Source: Robbsia sp. KACC 23696 (GTDB lineage: Bacteria > Pseudomonadota > Gammaproteobacteria > Burkholderiales > Burkholderiaceae). From it: a DNA stretch of 64,000 nt. Below are positions 1 to 9,240 of this stretch, one piece after another. Under the pieces are notes generated by a model. That model did no database searches, had not been told where the DNA came from, and worked only from the letters and a program-made list of their open reading frames with translations. Within the stretch, counting starts at the first letter, position 1, and the number at the start of each line of letters is the position of its first letter. Where the stretch lies: assembly GCF_039852015.1 (NCBI RefSeq), contig NZ_CP156626.1:2142249-2206248 (forward strand), written 5' to 3'. The translations under genes and the position numbers were made by a program.

Positions 1-192
1 CCTCCCCGCCCGGATAGCAAACATACGAGGGCGGATGTCCTGACCGCAGGCCGTTGCACGGCGCCGCTAGGCCATTCGGCGAGTGTGCCACTCAGCCGAT
101 TGGACAAACAAGATGGATAGAGCAGAACAGGTAGATGCCTAGTGCTTGAATGGGCCGAATCCCAATCGACAGCGACAATGTTAGGCCGAGCC

Positions 193-963
193 TTAGAGCA
201 ATGGACCGCCGAGCGCATCCAGCAAGTGGCCCATCCGCGCGCGCTTGGTTTCCAGATAGGCCTGGTTTTCGGGATTCGGCTCGATGGCGAGGACCACCCG
301 CTCGATCACGTCGATGCCGGCCTTGCGCACCGCCGCGAGCTTCGTCGGGTTATTGCTCATCAAGCGCACCGCGCGCACACCCAGATCATGCAGAATCTCG
401 ATGCCGGCCTGATAGTCGCGCGCATCGACGGGCAGACCGAGATCGGTGTTCGCATCCACCGTGTCACGCCCCTGATCCTGCAGCGCATAGGCGCGGATCT
501 TGTTGACCAGCCCGATGCCGCGTCCTTCCTGCCCTCGCAGATAGACCACCACACCCCGCCCTTCGAGTTGAACGCGCGCCAAGGCACTGGCCAATTGCGG
601 ACCGCAGTCGCAACGGAGCGAGCCGAAAGCGTCGCCTGTCAGACACTCGGAGTGCAGTCGCACCAATACGCCACCCGCGCCCGTTAAATCACCACGCGCG
701 AGCGCGACGTGTTCCGCGCCCGTTACGAGGTCGCGGTAGACATGCCCGGTGAAATGGCCGTGCGCGGTCGGCATGCGCGCGGTCGCAACGCGCTCGACGC
801 GAACCGTGTCCCGCGCGCCGGCATCGATGCCCGCTACCGTACCGATCTCAGGCCCGGCACCGCGGCCCTGCCCCGACTTCGCCGTCGGCGATCCCGTACC
901 GCCGTCCATGCCGCTGTGCGCCGCCGACACCGGGGTCGGCCGCCCTTCGTCTATTGCTGCCAT
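193..963 (-). CDS. ribA: GTP cyclohydrolase II
   Basis: 256 aa. RibA opens the imidazole ring of GTP, releasing formate and pyrophosphate, the first committed step of riboflavin/FAD synthesis in the cytosol. The zinc site is visible as ECLTGDAFGSLRCDC, giving Cys107, Cys118 and Cys120, and the active-site loop as RGQEGRGIGL at about 143-151. DLGLPVDARDY and SNNPTKL also match the family. The family core begins near residue 53, so the first ~50 residues (Ala/Gly-rich) are an extension; a GTG around residues 53-56 is a possible alternative start. No RibB (DHBP synthase) domain is fused, so this is the single-domain form. It stands alone on the minus strand; no FMN riboswitch is recognisable upstream. 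Confidence 0.95.
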   Translation of the reverse strand: MAAIDEGRPTPVSAAHSGMDGGTGSPTAKSGQGRGAGPEIGTVAGIDAGARDTVRVERVATARMPTAHGHFTGHVYRDLVTGAEHVALARGDLTGAGGVLVRLHSECLTGDAFGSLRCDCGPQLASALARVQLEGRGVVVYLRGQEGRGIGLVNKIRAYALQDQGRDTVDANTDLGLPVDARDYQAGIEILHDLGVRAVRLMSNNPTKLAAVRKAGIDVIERVVLAIEPNPENQAYLETKRARMGHLLDALGGPLL

Positions 964-1237
964 ATATGCTGCCCTTGATTGCTGCGCTTTCCAGCCTGCG
1001 TCTTCCAGCCTGCTTGTTCAAAATGGGGCGCCGTCCAGTCGTCCTCACTTCCGGAACGCCAGCACGCCATTGCGTCAACCAGGATTATCCTCCGTCGGAG
1101 CGCGCGCGTGTCGCGCGTCCACCACATCAAGCCATTTGTAAGACAGAAGCACGCCCACCCGACAACGACGTCGCACCCCGCACGCGTACCCAGCGGGCGT
1201 TCCCAGAGGGCGGCCTGCGACAGATAGGCGCGGCGCG

Positions 1238-2560
1238 CTACCCGGCGCCGAGATACGCGTATCGCAGCAGGAAAATGGCCGCGATGACCCAGACGGCAGG
1301 CGCGACCGTGCGCGCTCTGCCCGTCAGCAGCTTCAGCGCCGCGTACGAGATGAAACCGAAGGCGATCCCGTTGGCGATCGAATACGTGAACGGCATGGCG
1401 ACCACGGTCAGGATCGCCGGCACCGATTCGGTCGCATCATGCCAAGGCAGCTCGCCGATATCCCGCAACATCAGGCAGGCGACATAAAGCAGCGCCGGCG
1501 CCGTTGCATAGGCGGGCACCGCGCCAGCAAGCGGCGAGAAAAACAGCGCCGCCAGGAACAGCAATGCCACGACAACGGCCGTCAAACCCGTGCGACCGCC
1601 CGCTTGCACGCCGGCCGCACTTTCCACATAGGCCGTCGTCGACGATGTGCCCAGAACCGATCCGGCGACAATGGCCGCGCTGTCCGCAAACAGCGCGCGT
1701 CGCATCCGGCGGTCGGTCGGCGCGTCGCGCCCGGCTCCGGCCGGCACGCGCGGCATCAGGCCGGCGCGCTGCGCTACTCCCATCAGCGTACCGGTGGCGT
1801 CGAACAGCTCGACCAGGAAGAAAACCAGCACGACGTGCCAGATGCCGCCCGACAAGGCACCGGCGATATCTAATTTAAGAAACGTCGGCGCGATCGACGG
1901 CGGCATCGACACCAGGCCGTGAAACGTGTTCCCGCCGACGGCGAAGCTCAGTGCGGTGACCAGCAGAATGCCGATGAGAATCGCGCCGCGGATCTTCAAG
2001 GCGTCCAGCGCCACGATCGCGAGAAAGCCCAGGATCGACAGCAGTACCGTCGGCTGATGCAGATTGCCCAGGCCGACCAGCGTCGCCGGGTTCGCGACGA
2101 CGATCCCGGCCGATTTCAACGCGATGATGCCGAGAAACAAGCCGATGCCGGCCGTGATGCCGCTCCGTATCGACGTCGGAATCGCCGTGATCAAGGCACT
2201 GCGCAATCCCACCAGGGTCAGGAGCAGAAACAAACAGCCGGAAATAAACACCGCGCCCAGGGCCGTTTCCCACTTATATCCCATGCCTTGCACGACGGCG
2301 AAGGCAAAATAAGCGTTCAGCCCCATGCCCGGCGCGCAGGCGACCGGGTAATTTGCAAGCAAGCCCATGATGATCGTCGCCAAGGCGGCCACCAGGCAGG
2401 TGGCAACGAAGACCGACGAGGCCGGCATGCCGGCCTCACTCAAGATCGAGGGGTTCACGAAAATGATATAGGCCATCGTCAGGAAGGTCGTGACGCCGGC
2501 CACCACCTCGGTGCGCACCGTCGTACCGGCGGCCTGAAGGCCAAAAAAACGTGAAAGCAT
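1238..2560 (-). CDS. NCS2-family (AzgA-like) purine permease
   Basis: About 440 aa from the chosen start. Inner-membrane proton symporter of the NCS2/AzgA group that imports adenine, guanine and/or hypoxanthine. Visible family features are the N-terminal LSRFFGL and TEVVAGVTTFLTMAYI segment, the NPSIL motif, ACAPGMGLNAYFAF in the substrate region, VFFLVELFDATGTLMGVA, and a long run of hydrophobic helices throughout. The open frame continues 28 codons upstream to 2644, but the ATG at 2560 gives the normal family N-terminus and is preceded by GGAG, so I use it. Substrate choice between adenine and guanine/hypoxanthine cannot be told from sequence alone. It is transcribed alone, divergent from the HU gene. 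Confidence 0.9.
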   Translation of the reverse strand: MLSRFFGLQAAGTTVRTEVVAGVTTFLTMAYIIFVNPSILSEAGMPASSVFVATCLVAALATIIMGLLANYPVACAPGMGLNAYFAFAVVQGMGYKWETALGAVFISGCLFLLLTLVGLRSALITAIPTSIRSGITAGIGLFLGIIALKSAGIVVANPATLVGLGNLHQPTVLLSILGFLAIVALDALKIRGAILIGILLVTALSFAVGGNTFHGLVSMPPSIAPTFLKLDIAGALSGGIWHVVLVFFLVELFDATGTLMGVAQRAGLMPRVPAGAGRDAPTDRRMRRALFADSAAIVAGSVLGTSSTTAYVESAAGVQAGGRTGLTAVVVALLFLAALFFSPLAGAVPAYATAPALLYVACLMLRDIGELPWHDATESVPAILTVVAMPFTYSIANGIAFGFISYAALKLLTGRARTVAPAVWVIAAIFLLRYAYLGAG

Positions 2561-2895
2561 CCCTATTATTCTCCAAACGCATCGTGGCGCAGTCCATCCC
2601 GACTCGCATTGTGCCTCAAGGTGCCTGCCGCGGTGTACTGGCACAAGCGGGAATACGCGCGACCGCGCGCCCCTTCCGGCAAACCTTCCCCGATGGATCC
2701 GCTAGGTCGTGATGCGCGCAACAGGAAGCGCCCGGACCAACGCCATAATACAGATATGTATTATCCGCATGATTCCGATTTCGATACATCGATTTCGGGC
2801 GTCGCAGGCGGGCCTATCGTGTGCTGCGATGCAGCAGTCCGTTGCGCCTGCTTTCCTTGGCGCACGCGGTTTCGACAGCTATCGCGTCTTCCCGG
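2561..2895. other. intergenic region between the permease and the HU gene
   Basis: No gene is supported here; the reading frames lack family features and start signals. The stretch should hold the permease promoter on the minus strand. A 7-bp inverted repeat (CTATCGC / GCGATAG, 2879-2904) lies at its right end and overlaps the putative -35 element of the HU gene, so it could be an operator. Confidence 0.4.
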
Positions 2896-2925
2896 TTGCG
2901 ATAGGAATCGAACGTCGGATATGCT
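2896..2925 (+). promoter_or_regulatory. putative sigma-70 promoter of the HU gene
   Basis: TTGCGA (2896-2901) and TATGCT (2920-2925) are separated by 18 bases and lie about 45 bases before the HU start codon. Each hexamer matches four of six consensus bases. The inverted repeat CTATCGC/GCGATAG overlaps the -35 box. Confidence 0.35.
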
Positions 2926-2970
2926 CACGATATGCAGCGAAGTGCCGAGATTTTTTAACCGGGATCCGCA

Positions 2971-3261
2971 ATGAAGAAAAGCGAATTGACTGAAAAATTG
3001 GCAGAAGAAACAGGACTGTCGACTGCCAAAGCGGCTGAAGTATTGAACGCGCTGATCGATATCGTCACGAAGGCCGTTACCAAGAACGAGGACGTGCAGA
3101 TCACCGGATTTGCCACGTTCTCCCAGGGCAAGCGCGCTGCCCGAAATGGCCGCAATCCCGCCACCGGGGAAGCGATCAAGATCCCCGCCGCCAAGACGGT
3201 GAAGGTATCGGTCGGCAAAGGCTTCAAGGACGCCGTCAACAAGACCGCCAGGAAGCGCTGA
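2971..3261 (+). CDS. hup: HU-family DNA-binding protein
   Basis: 96 aa. HU is a dimeric histone-like protein that bends and compacts DNA and helps replication and transcription complexes. The sequence is a complete HU: MKKSELTEKLAEETGLS N-terminal helices, GFATFSQGKRAARNGRNP at the start of the DNA-clamping beta arm, and IPAAKTVKVSVGKGFKDAV at the C-terminus. The arm carries the expected RNP motif (NGRNPATGE). The protein is basic and of typical length. It is monocistronic, next to a purine permease and not between lon and ppiD, where E. coli has hupB; another HU copy elsewhere in the genome is likely. IHF is less likely given the overall match. Confidence 0.93.
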   Translation: MKKSELTEKLAEETGLSTAKAAEVLNALIDIVTKAVTKNEDVQITGFATFSQGKRAARNGRNPATGEAIKIPAAKTVKVSVGKGFKDAVNKTARKR

Positions 3262-3640
3262 GGCCTAGCGCAACGCGACGCGCGGTGCCTCGCCGCGCTC
3301 GGTCGAATTGTCTTCATCCTCCAGCGGCATCGCCCTACTCTGGTAATTCTTTCCAGACTTTGTGCTTTTTGACCGATTCCTCTGCAGAAAGTGCACCCGT
3401 TGGCGTGTCCCCTCCCCCGCTTTTGCCATCGCCGCTCGGCGAAGTGCTGCCATGGCGCCAAATCGCGGTGTTTTGACCGCCACGCGCGCCGATATGTGGG
3501 AAAAACAACCCTGGCACGGCTTTTGCTCAAGGGGAGCAGGTCGACGGCGCAAACCGGCGAACAACGATGCGACGAAGGAATGGCTCGGCAAGCGTATTTT
3601 GCCGGGACCATTGGCAACCCAGTTATACGAAGGTGAGCGC
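3262..3640. other. gene-poor interval after the HU gene
   Basis: About 380 bases without a supported gene. Open frames run through it on both strands (one overlaps the DUF2795 gene in frame from 3362), but their translations are Arg/Ala-rich with no recognisable domain. I see no strong terminator or repeat. Confidence 0.4.
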
Positions 3641-3859
3641 ATGGCAACGGGATTCCACGGAGATGGACAAGGAAGTCCGGATTCGATCACGGCGGATCTG
3701 CAGGCGGCGCTGGCAACGGTACCGTTTCCGGCAAATAAGGATCGCGTGATCGACGCGGCGCGTGCAAGCGGCGTCAGCAACGAGATACTGGTCGCGTTGG
3801 ACGGTATCCCGGAACGGGACTATGCGGATGCCGATGGCGTATTGCATGCACTGGGCTGA
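3641..3859 (+). CDS. DUF2795 domain protein
   Basis: 72 aa. The C-terminal 50 residues match the DUF2795 pattern: a leading helix (LQAALATVPFPANKD), then a central VIDAARASGVSNEILVALD helix pair, then IPERDYADADGVLHALG. Members are small, predicted helical and of unknown biochemical role. The ATG at 3641 is favoured over the upstream frame because AAGGTGAG sits six bases before it and the family match begins soon after. It lies between HU and a lipoprotein gene, probably monocistronic. Confidence 0.75.
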   Translation: MATGFHGDGQGSPDSITADLQAALATVPFPANKDRVIDAARASGVSNEILVALDGIPERDYADADGVLHALG

Positions 3860-4050
3860 AGTGCGCGTCCAAGAAAACAGGCAGCACCCATAAAGCGGTC
3901 GTCCGATCGGACAGTCGCCTGCCGCGCCAACCGCATCGACGGTAGACGCGACCGGCAACCGCTGACGGATGAAGGCGAGAATAGACACGCTAAGGCGTTT
4001 TCCACGACGGCTAACCACCGACAGATATCGACAAGAGGGAGTAGCAAACC

Positions 4051-4644
4051 ATGAAAAAGACCAAGATCGCATTGAAGCTGGGTACCATCGTTGCCGCCGC
4101 CACGCTGGCACTGGCAGGTTGCACGACGACGGCAACGACGCCGTCCGGCAACCAAAACAGCTCGTCGATGGACAAGCGCCATAGCATCAATGCAAACGTC
4201 GATCAAACCCTGTCGCGTCTGTACACGACGGTCCCGGGTTCGCGCGAACTGGTGGGTAAGGCACGTGGCGTTCTGGTGTTCCCGAGCGTTCTGGCTGCCG
4301 GCTTTGTCGTAGGCGGTCAGTACGGCGAAGGCGCGCTGCGCGTTGGCAACGAAACAGCCGGCTACTACAGCACGACGTCCGCTTCGGTTGGCCTGCAAAT
4401 CGGCGCGCAATCGAAGGCGATCGTTATTCTCTTCATGACGCAGGACGCACTGGACAAGTTCCGCGCAGTGAAGGGCTGGTCGGTCGGCGGCGACGCATCG
4501 GTCGCGGTCATCAAGGTGGGTGCAAACGGTGCGATCGACAGCAACAGCGTCCGTGCTCCGATCGACGCTTTCGTGTTGACGAACGCCGGTCTGATGGCAA
4601 ACCTGACGCTGGAAGGCACGAAGGTCAACCGTCTGGATCTGTAA
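4051..4644 (+). CDS. SYLF-domain (YSC84/BPSL1445-type) lipoprotein
   Basis: 197 aa. N-terminal signal peptide with lipobox LALAGC places the lipidated cysteine at residue 24, so the mature protein should be anchored to an envelope membrane. Residues from about 45 onward are a SYLF/Ysc84 domain: LVGKARGVLVFPSVL, AGFVVGGQYGEGALRV, YYSTTSASVGLQIGAQSKAIVILFMT. In eukaryotes the domain binds phospholipids; in bacteria the function is not settled. The ATG is preceded by GAGGGAG at good spacing. A strong bidirectional terminator follows. Codon use is that of a well-expressed gene. Confidence 0.9.
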   Translation: MKKTKIALKLGTIVAAATLALAGCTTTATTPSGNQNSSSMDKRHSINANVDQTLSRLYTTVPGSRELVGKARGVLVFPSVLAAGFVVGGQYGEGALRVGNETAGYYSTTSASVGLQIGAQSKAIVILFMTQDALDKFRAVKGWSVGGDASVAVIKVGANGAIDSNSVRAPIDAFVLTNAGLMANLTLEGTKVNRLDL

Positions 4645-4687
4645 GCTTGGTCGAATGGGGCGCGGCGTTGCGTCCCATTGCCTCGAT

Positions 4688-4734
4688 AAAACAAAACGCC
4701 GCTTCCTCGATCAGAGAAAGCGGCGTTTTGTTTT
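4688..4734 (+). terminator. bidirectional rho-independent terminator
   Basis: A perfect 17-bp inverted repeat with core AACGCCGCTT / AAGCGGCGTT (4688-4704 and 4718-4734), a 13-base loop and A/T-rich flanks on both sides. It ends the SYLF lipoprotein transcript on the plus strand and could also stop the glycosyltransferase transcript arriving from the minus strand. Confidence 0.85.
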
Positions 4735-4851
4735 GTCGAACCGACCTACCGAACCGCGCGACGCCCGAGGGATGAATCATTCGTCACCCCGCGCGCCAAC
4801 TTGACGCGCCAACGCGGCGGCCGCAACGATATCTTGCCAACAGCCGGCCTT

Positions 4852-5910
4852 TTAATCGGTGATCAGACGCAGCTGTGCCTTGCGTTGCGCGCGCGCGGCG
4901 GCCCGGTACACTTCGAGATAACGCTCCGCCATATGACGCGCCGTGTAATGCTGCTCGAAGTGACGTCGAATATGCGAGCGAGACAGCGACGGTAACTTGT
5001 CCACCGCGGCAATCGCCCCGATTTCATCCTCGACGATATAGCCGGTTTCCCCGTCGCGCAGCACCTCGCCCACCGCGCCGCGCTTGAACGAAATGACTGG
5101 CGTGCCGCAGGCCATCGCCTCGACCATTGCCAGGCTGAATGGCTCCGGCCAGTCGATCGGCGACAGCAAGGCATGCGCTCCCGACAGAAAGGCCGCTTTC
5201 TGGCTGTCGCGAATTTCACCGATATATTCGACGTGAGGCAATGTCAGCAGCGGCGCGATTTCCGATTCGAAATAATGCCTGTCGGCGCTATCGATCTTGG
5301 CCGCGATTTTGATCGGCAAGCCGCAGCGGCCCGCAATCGCGATCGCGCGGTCCAGCCGTTTCTCGGGTGAGATACGGCCCAGATAGGCGAGATAGGACGG
5401 CGCGACCGCTTGTGGCCGATAGAGATCCTCCGGCACGCCATACGGCACATTGCCGATCCAATTCCCGCCCGGAAGATAGCGGCGCTGGCCCATCGACAGC
5501 GAGATCAAGGGGACATCGTCGAACGCTTCGTACAGGCTTTGATGCTCCGGCAGATCCAATCGGCCGTGCAGCGTCGTGACGAAAGGCGTGTCCTGTCGTC
5601 GAAAAATCGAAAACGGATAAAAGTGCAGATGCGAATGCACGATATCGAATTCGGGCGCCAATTGACGCACCCTTTCCAACATCAGCATATGCGGCGCGAT
5701 CGGGTCCCGGATGCTGGGGTCGCGGCGCAAGGCACGCGGCCAGATGGCTTCCAGCTTGGCGTCGGTGACCGAGTCGCCACTGGCGAACAGCGTCACCTCG
5801 TGACCCAATGCCACCAAGGATTCCGTCAGGTAAGAGACGACCCGCTCGGTACCCCCGTACAGCGTCGGCGGCACGGACTCCGTCAGCGGTGCGATTTGCG
5901 CGATTTTCAT
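4852..5910 (-). CDS. family 4 glycosyltransferase
   Basis: 352 aa, GT-B fold. The N-terminal acceptor domain starts MKIAQIAPL and has the GGTERVV loop and DIVHSHLHF; the C-terminal nucleotide-sugar domain shows YLGRISPEKRLDRAI, then the EX7E-type segment EPFSLAMVEAMACGTPVI, which binds the donor. It transfers a sugar from a nucleotide donor, but donor and acceptor cannot be told. GAGGGAG precedes the ATG. It lies 154 bases downstream of otsA on the same strand, so it may be co-transcribed with trehalose-6-phosphate synthase, which hints at a stress or envelope glycan role without proving it. Confidence 0.88.
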   Translation of the reverse strand: MKIAQIAPLTESVPPTLYGGTERVVSYLTESLVALGHEVTLFASGDSVTDAKLEAIWPRALRRDPSIRDPIAPHMLMLERVRQLAPEFDIVHSHLHFYPFSIFRRQDTPFVTTLHGRLDLPEHQSLYEAFDDVPLISLSMGQRRYLPGGNWIGNVPYGVPEDLYRPQAVAPSYLAYLGRISPEKRLDRAIAIAGRCGLPIKIAAKIDSADRHYFESEIAPLLTLPHVEYIGEIRDSQKAAFLSGAHALLSPIDWPEPFSLAMVEAMACGTPVISFKRGAVGEVLRDGETGYIVEDEIGAIAAVDKLPSLSRSHIRRHFEQHYTARHMAERYLEVYRAAARAQRKAQLRLITD

Positions 5911-6064
5911 TATGGTCTCCCTCTTTCCGATCCACCCGTGTGCCGACGCGTCTCCCCGAGGGATTCGCCCATCTCACACACGTGGCACCTCACCTTCCAC
6001 GGCGACACGGCGCATCGGGCCCGCACTGCCGCCGCTCGGCGGCCCGGCGCGGTTCGCCGGAACG

Positions 6065-7459
6065 TCAGCGCTTGTGCTCCTTGACGGCCCGAAGGTCGGC
6101 CAGGAAACTGTCGCGCCATACGCCCAGATCGTTCTTCCGCAATACTTCGACCATACTCCTGTGGCGGCGCTGGCGCTCTTCCAACGGCATCGTCAACGCC
6201 CGTTGCAGGGCCTCTGTCATATCGATGATATCGTGCGGATTGACGATCAACGCGTCCGTCAGCTCCGCGGCCGCCCCGGCAAATCGGGACAGCACCAACA
6301 CGCCCGGGTCGGCCGGGTCCTGGGCCGCGACATACTCCTTCGCCACCAGATTCATCCCGTCGCGCAATGGCGTGACGAAGCCCACCTGCGAGGCCCGGAA
6401 CAACGACATCAGCACCCATCGGTCATAGCGGCGGTTCAGGTAGCGGATCGGCGTCCAGTCGAGACCGGAGAAGCGTCCATTGATACGCCCTGCCTCGTAC
6501 TCCAGGTTTTGCCGGATATGCTGATAGGTCTGGACATCCGAACGCGTCGGCGGGGCAACCTGCACGAGGCTGACCTTGCTCTGCAGATCCGGCGCGGTTT
6601 CCAGCAGGCGCTCGAACGCGCGGAAGCGTTCGACGATGCCTTTCGAATAATCGAGACGATCGACGCTCATGATCAGCTTGCGGTTTTGCAGACTCTGCGT
6701 CAGCTCCCGCACGTCCTTACGCGTTTCGAAACGCTTCGCCTGCGCGGCGATATCGTCCGGAAATACGCCGATCCGATAGACGCCGGCCTTCAGCTTGCGT
6801 CCGTAGGCCTCGACATCGGTATGGTCCGCCGAGATAGTGCCGCCCGCATATCGGGTGATGTAATCGCCGAATGCAACGCGATCCGAATCGGTTTGAAAAC
6901 CCACCACATCGTAGCAACACAGCGCACGCACCAGCTCGTCATGCGGCGGAATATTCAGGAGCACTTGCGGCGTGGGAAACGGGATATGCAGGAAAAAGCC
7001 GATACGATTCTTCACGCCGGCAAGCCGCAATGCCTCGGCGAACGGAATCAAATGGTAGTCATGCACCCAGATCACATCGTCGGGTTCAAGTAGCGGCAAA
7101 AGCTGCTGGGCGAGCCAGGCGTTGACGCGGCAATATCCCTGGTACTCCTGCCTATCGTAACGCGCCAAGTCGTTGCGATAATGGAAGACCGGCCACAGCA
7201 TCGCGTTCGAAAACCCGCGGTAATACTGATCGTAATCCCGGCGCGCCAGATCGACCGTCGCGAAAGTCACCGCCCCATCCTGTTCGACGTGCGGCGCCGC
7301 GTTCAAGGAGGCTTCGGCGACAATGTCGCCGCTCCAGCCAAACCACACCCCACCCGCATCCTTTAACGCGCCAAAAACACCGACCGCGAGGCCGCCGGCC
7401 GATCCCTTGCTTTCCGTAGGGGTGGCAACACGATTGGATACAACGACGAGTCGACTCAT
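6065..7459 (-). CDS. otsA: alpha,alpha-trehalose-phosphate synthase (UDP-forming)
   Basis: 464 aa from ATG 7459. OtsA (GT20) joins UDP-glucose and glucose-6-phosphate to give trehalose-6-phosphate, the precursor of an osmo- and desiccation protectant. Diagnostic segments are the N-terminal MSRLVVVSNR, the SAGGLAVGV glycine loop, VWVHDYHL-like IWVHDYHLIPF, FLHIPFPT, VDRLDYSKGI, and LRDGMNLVAKEYVA near the C-terminus. The frame extends 95 codons further upstream, but that part has no similarity to the family and the normal N-terminus begins at 7459. No otsB (trehalose-6-phosphate phosphatase) is in this window, so the partner must be elsewhere. Confidence 0.95.
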   Translation of the reverse strand: MSRLVVVSNRVATPTESKGSAGGLAVGVFGALKDAGGVWFGWSGDIVAEASLNAAPHVEQDGAVTFATVDLARRDYDQYYRGFSNAMLWPVFHYRNDLARYDRQEYQGYCRVNAWLAQQLLPLLEPDDVIWVHDYHLIPFAEALRLAGVKNRIGFFLHIPFPTPQVLLNIPPHDELVRALCCYDVVGFQTDSDRVAFGDYITRYAGGTISADHTDVEAYGRKLKAGVYRIGVFPDDIAAQAKRFETRKDVRELTQSLQNRKLIMSVDRLDYSKGIVERFRAFERLLETAPDLQSKVSLVQVAPPTRSDVQTYQHIRQNLEYEAGRINGRFSGLDWTPIRYLNRRYDRWVLMSLFRASQVGFVTPLRDGMNLVAKEYVAAQDPADPGVLVLSRFAGAAAELTDALIVNPHDIIDMTEALQRALTMPLEERQRRHRSMVEVLRKNDLGVWRDSFLADLRAVKEHKR

Positions 7460-7771
7460 TGGATGGCTTGGGTCCTTATGTTCGATGATTCGATGGAACG
7501 CAGCCCGTGCGGCGGCAGGCGATCCGCATACGGTCGGTCGTCGGACGGGTGGACAGGCAAAAAATGGGTCGGCCTGTCGAGAGACCGGGCGGCCGCGCCG
7601 CACGAAGGGCTGTTTCGAGGGCGCGCGGCGCCGGCAAACACGCCGCCATGGCGGCAGCATCCCTCGGACGCGCCAGCCATCCGTCGGCTTGTTCCGAGAC
7701 GATTCGGAATGGCGCAAAAAACGACACCAACGGAACGCCTTCATAAGGCGTTTCCCGCGTCGGTTTCTCGC
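7460..7771. other. upstream region of otsA
   Basis: No supported gene. GC-rich open frames here are antisense or upstream extensions of otsA and show no domain. It lies between the mscS terminator and otsA, so the otsA promoter should be inside it; I could not pick a convincing -35/-10 pair. Confidence 0.35.
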
Positions 7772-7805
7772 AAAAAAGGCGGTATCAAACGTCCGACCGC
7801 CTTTT
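7772..7805 (-). terminator. rho-independent terminator of the mechanosensitive channel gene
   Basis: AAAAGGCGGT and ACCGCCTTTT form a perfect 10-bp stem (7774-7783 / 7796-7805) with a 12-base loop. On the minus strand it is followed by a run of T. It is placed 86 bases after the channel stop codon. Confidence 0.8.
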
Positions 7806-7890
7806 GATCATACACCACGTCTCAAGGCGGCGTTGTCCGTCTCAACACGCTTTGCGGACCTTGGCGATCGTTGGGAATGACCGGAAGTCG

Positions 7891-9168
7891 CTAGCGGCCA
7901 GCGCGGCCGCCCGGTGCCGGCATCACGCCCCAGCCGGCAGGCTGGCCATGCGTGATCCCGGGAGAGGAAAGCCCGGACAGTGGCACAAAGCCGTCGGCCG
8001 TGCCGCTTCCGCCATCCGGCGATGCAACGTTGCCGCCCGGATAAGGCGCGTCATGCGGCGACGCCATGTCCGCCGCGGAAACGCGCTCCGTGACGTCGGC
8101 CGAGATTGGATGGACCTCGTTTCGCGTGCGCGGCAGATACTCGGGATAATGCTTTTGCATATAGGCAATCAGGCCCTCGCGGACCTTGCACCGCAGATCC
8201 CAGTTCAACGGCGAATCGCTCGAACTGACCAGGGCGCGCAGTTGCACCGCGCGGTCGCTCGCATCGGTCACCTGCAAGACCTGAACGCGCCTATCCCATT
8301 CACCGGCGGCCTCGCACAGTCGTACCAGCTCCGCACGCAGCGGATCGATCGGCATCCGGAAATCGACCCACAAAAACACGCTGCCGATGATCTGCGACGT
8401 GGTGCGCGTCCAGTTCTGGAACGAATTCTCGATAAACCATTGCAAGGGCACGATCAAGCGCCGCTCGTCCCAGATGCGAACGGCGATATAGGTGCCCGTG
8501 ATCGCCTCGACGCGGCCCCATTCGCCTTGAATCACGACGACGTCGTCGATCCGCACCGGCTGCGAAATGGCAATCTGCAAACCGGCGATCAGATTACCGA
8601 GCACCGGTCGCGCGGCAATACCGGCGACCAAGCCCGCCACGCCGGCCGAGGCCAGCAGACTGGCGCCGATCTGACGCACATTCGGCACCGTCATCAACAT
8701 CGCGCCCACGCCCACCACGACGATCGCCGCCATCACGCAGCGGGCCAGGACGTGCACCTTCGTATGCAGCGAGCGCGTTCGTAGATTGTCGGTTTGTTCG
8801 AGTGGATTCAGCGTGATGACGCCTTGCACGAACGCTTCGACGGTGCGTAGCGCCAGCCAGGTCAATGCCGCGATCAGCACGAGCACCGATACCCGCCGCA
8901 GCGGATTGACCAGAAACAGGTCGTCGTTCGTATTCCACCAGACGAGCTGCAGCAACAGCACGGTGACAGCCCATTGCGCCGGTCGATCGAGATACTGAAC
9001 CAGCATGCCGATCATCGGATAAGGGCGCGTCAGGCGGCGTAACACGGCCAGGCCGATACGATGCGCGGCCCAGGCAAACAACAGGGTCAGCAGCGTCAGG
9101 GCCAGCACCCCTGGCCAGGCATTCAACGGGGCTTCCACGATCCGCGTGCCGATGTCCAAAAGCTTCAT
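7891..9168 (-). CDS. MscS-family mechanosensitive ion channel
   Basis: 425 aa. Inner-membrane channel that opens when membrane tension rises and lets solutes out on osmotic downshock. Several N-terminal hydrophobic helices (about 18-40, 62-82, 90-113, 142-163) are followed by the Gly/Ala-rich pore helix with ASAGVAGLVAGIAARPVLGN, then the beta domain (QPVRIDDVVVIQGEWGRVE) and a cytosolic C-terminal domain. The last 60 residues are a Gly/Ser/Pro-rich tail not typical of MscS and probably disordered. It is last in the minus-strand series after the ankyrin lipoprotein; a strong terminator follows. Confidence 0.9.
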   Translation of the reverse strand: MKLLDIGTRIVEAPLNAWPGVLALTLLTLLFAWAAHRIGLAVLRRLTRPYPMIGMLVQYLDRPAQWAVTVLLLQLVWWNTNDDLFLVNPLRRVSVLVLIAALTWLALRTVEAFVQGVITLNPLEQTDNLRTRSLHTKVHVLARCVMAAIVVVGVGAMLMTVPNVRQIGASLLASAGVAGLVAGIAARPVLGNLIAGLQIAISQPVRIDDVVVIQGEWGRVEAITGTYIAVRIWDERRLIVPLQWFIENSFQNWTRTTSQIIGSVFLWVDFRMPIDPLRAELVRLCEAAGEWDRRVQVLQVTDASDRAVQLRALVSSSDSPLNWDLRCKVREGLIAYMQKHYPEYLPRTRNEVHPISADVTERVSAADMASPHDAPYPGGNVASPDGGSGTADGFVPLSGLSSPGITHGQPAGWGVMPAPGGRAGR

Positions 9169-9240
9169 ACGGTAGGCAGTGTGCGAGGGGAGAAAAATAG
9201 ACGCGGTCGATTAGACCGCGCCTGAGATGCGCGCGCGACT

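Noticed and set aside
964-1237. FMN riboswitch upstream of ribA
   Set aside because: The conserved RFN element segments are not visible, and the spacing and GC-rich sequence do not suggest one.
3265-3780. 171-codon minus-strand frame beside the HU gene
   Set aside because: No domain, no ribosome site, and it is antisense to the well-supported DUF2795 gene.
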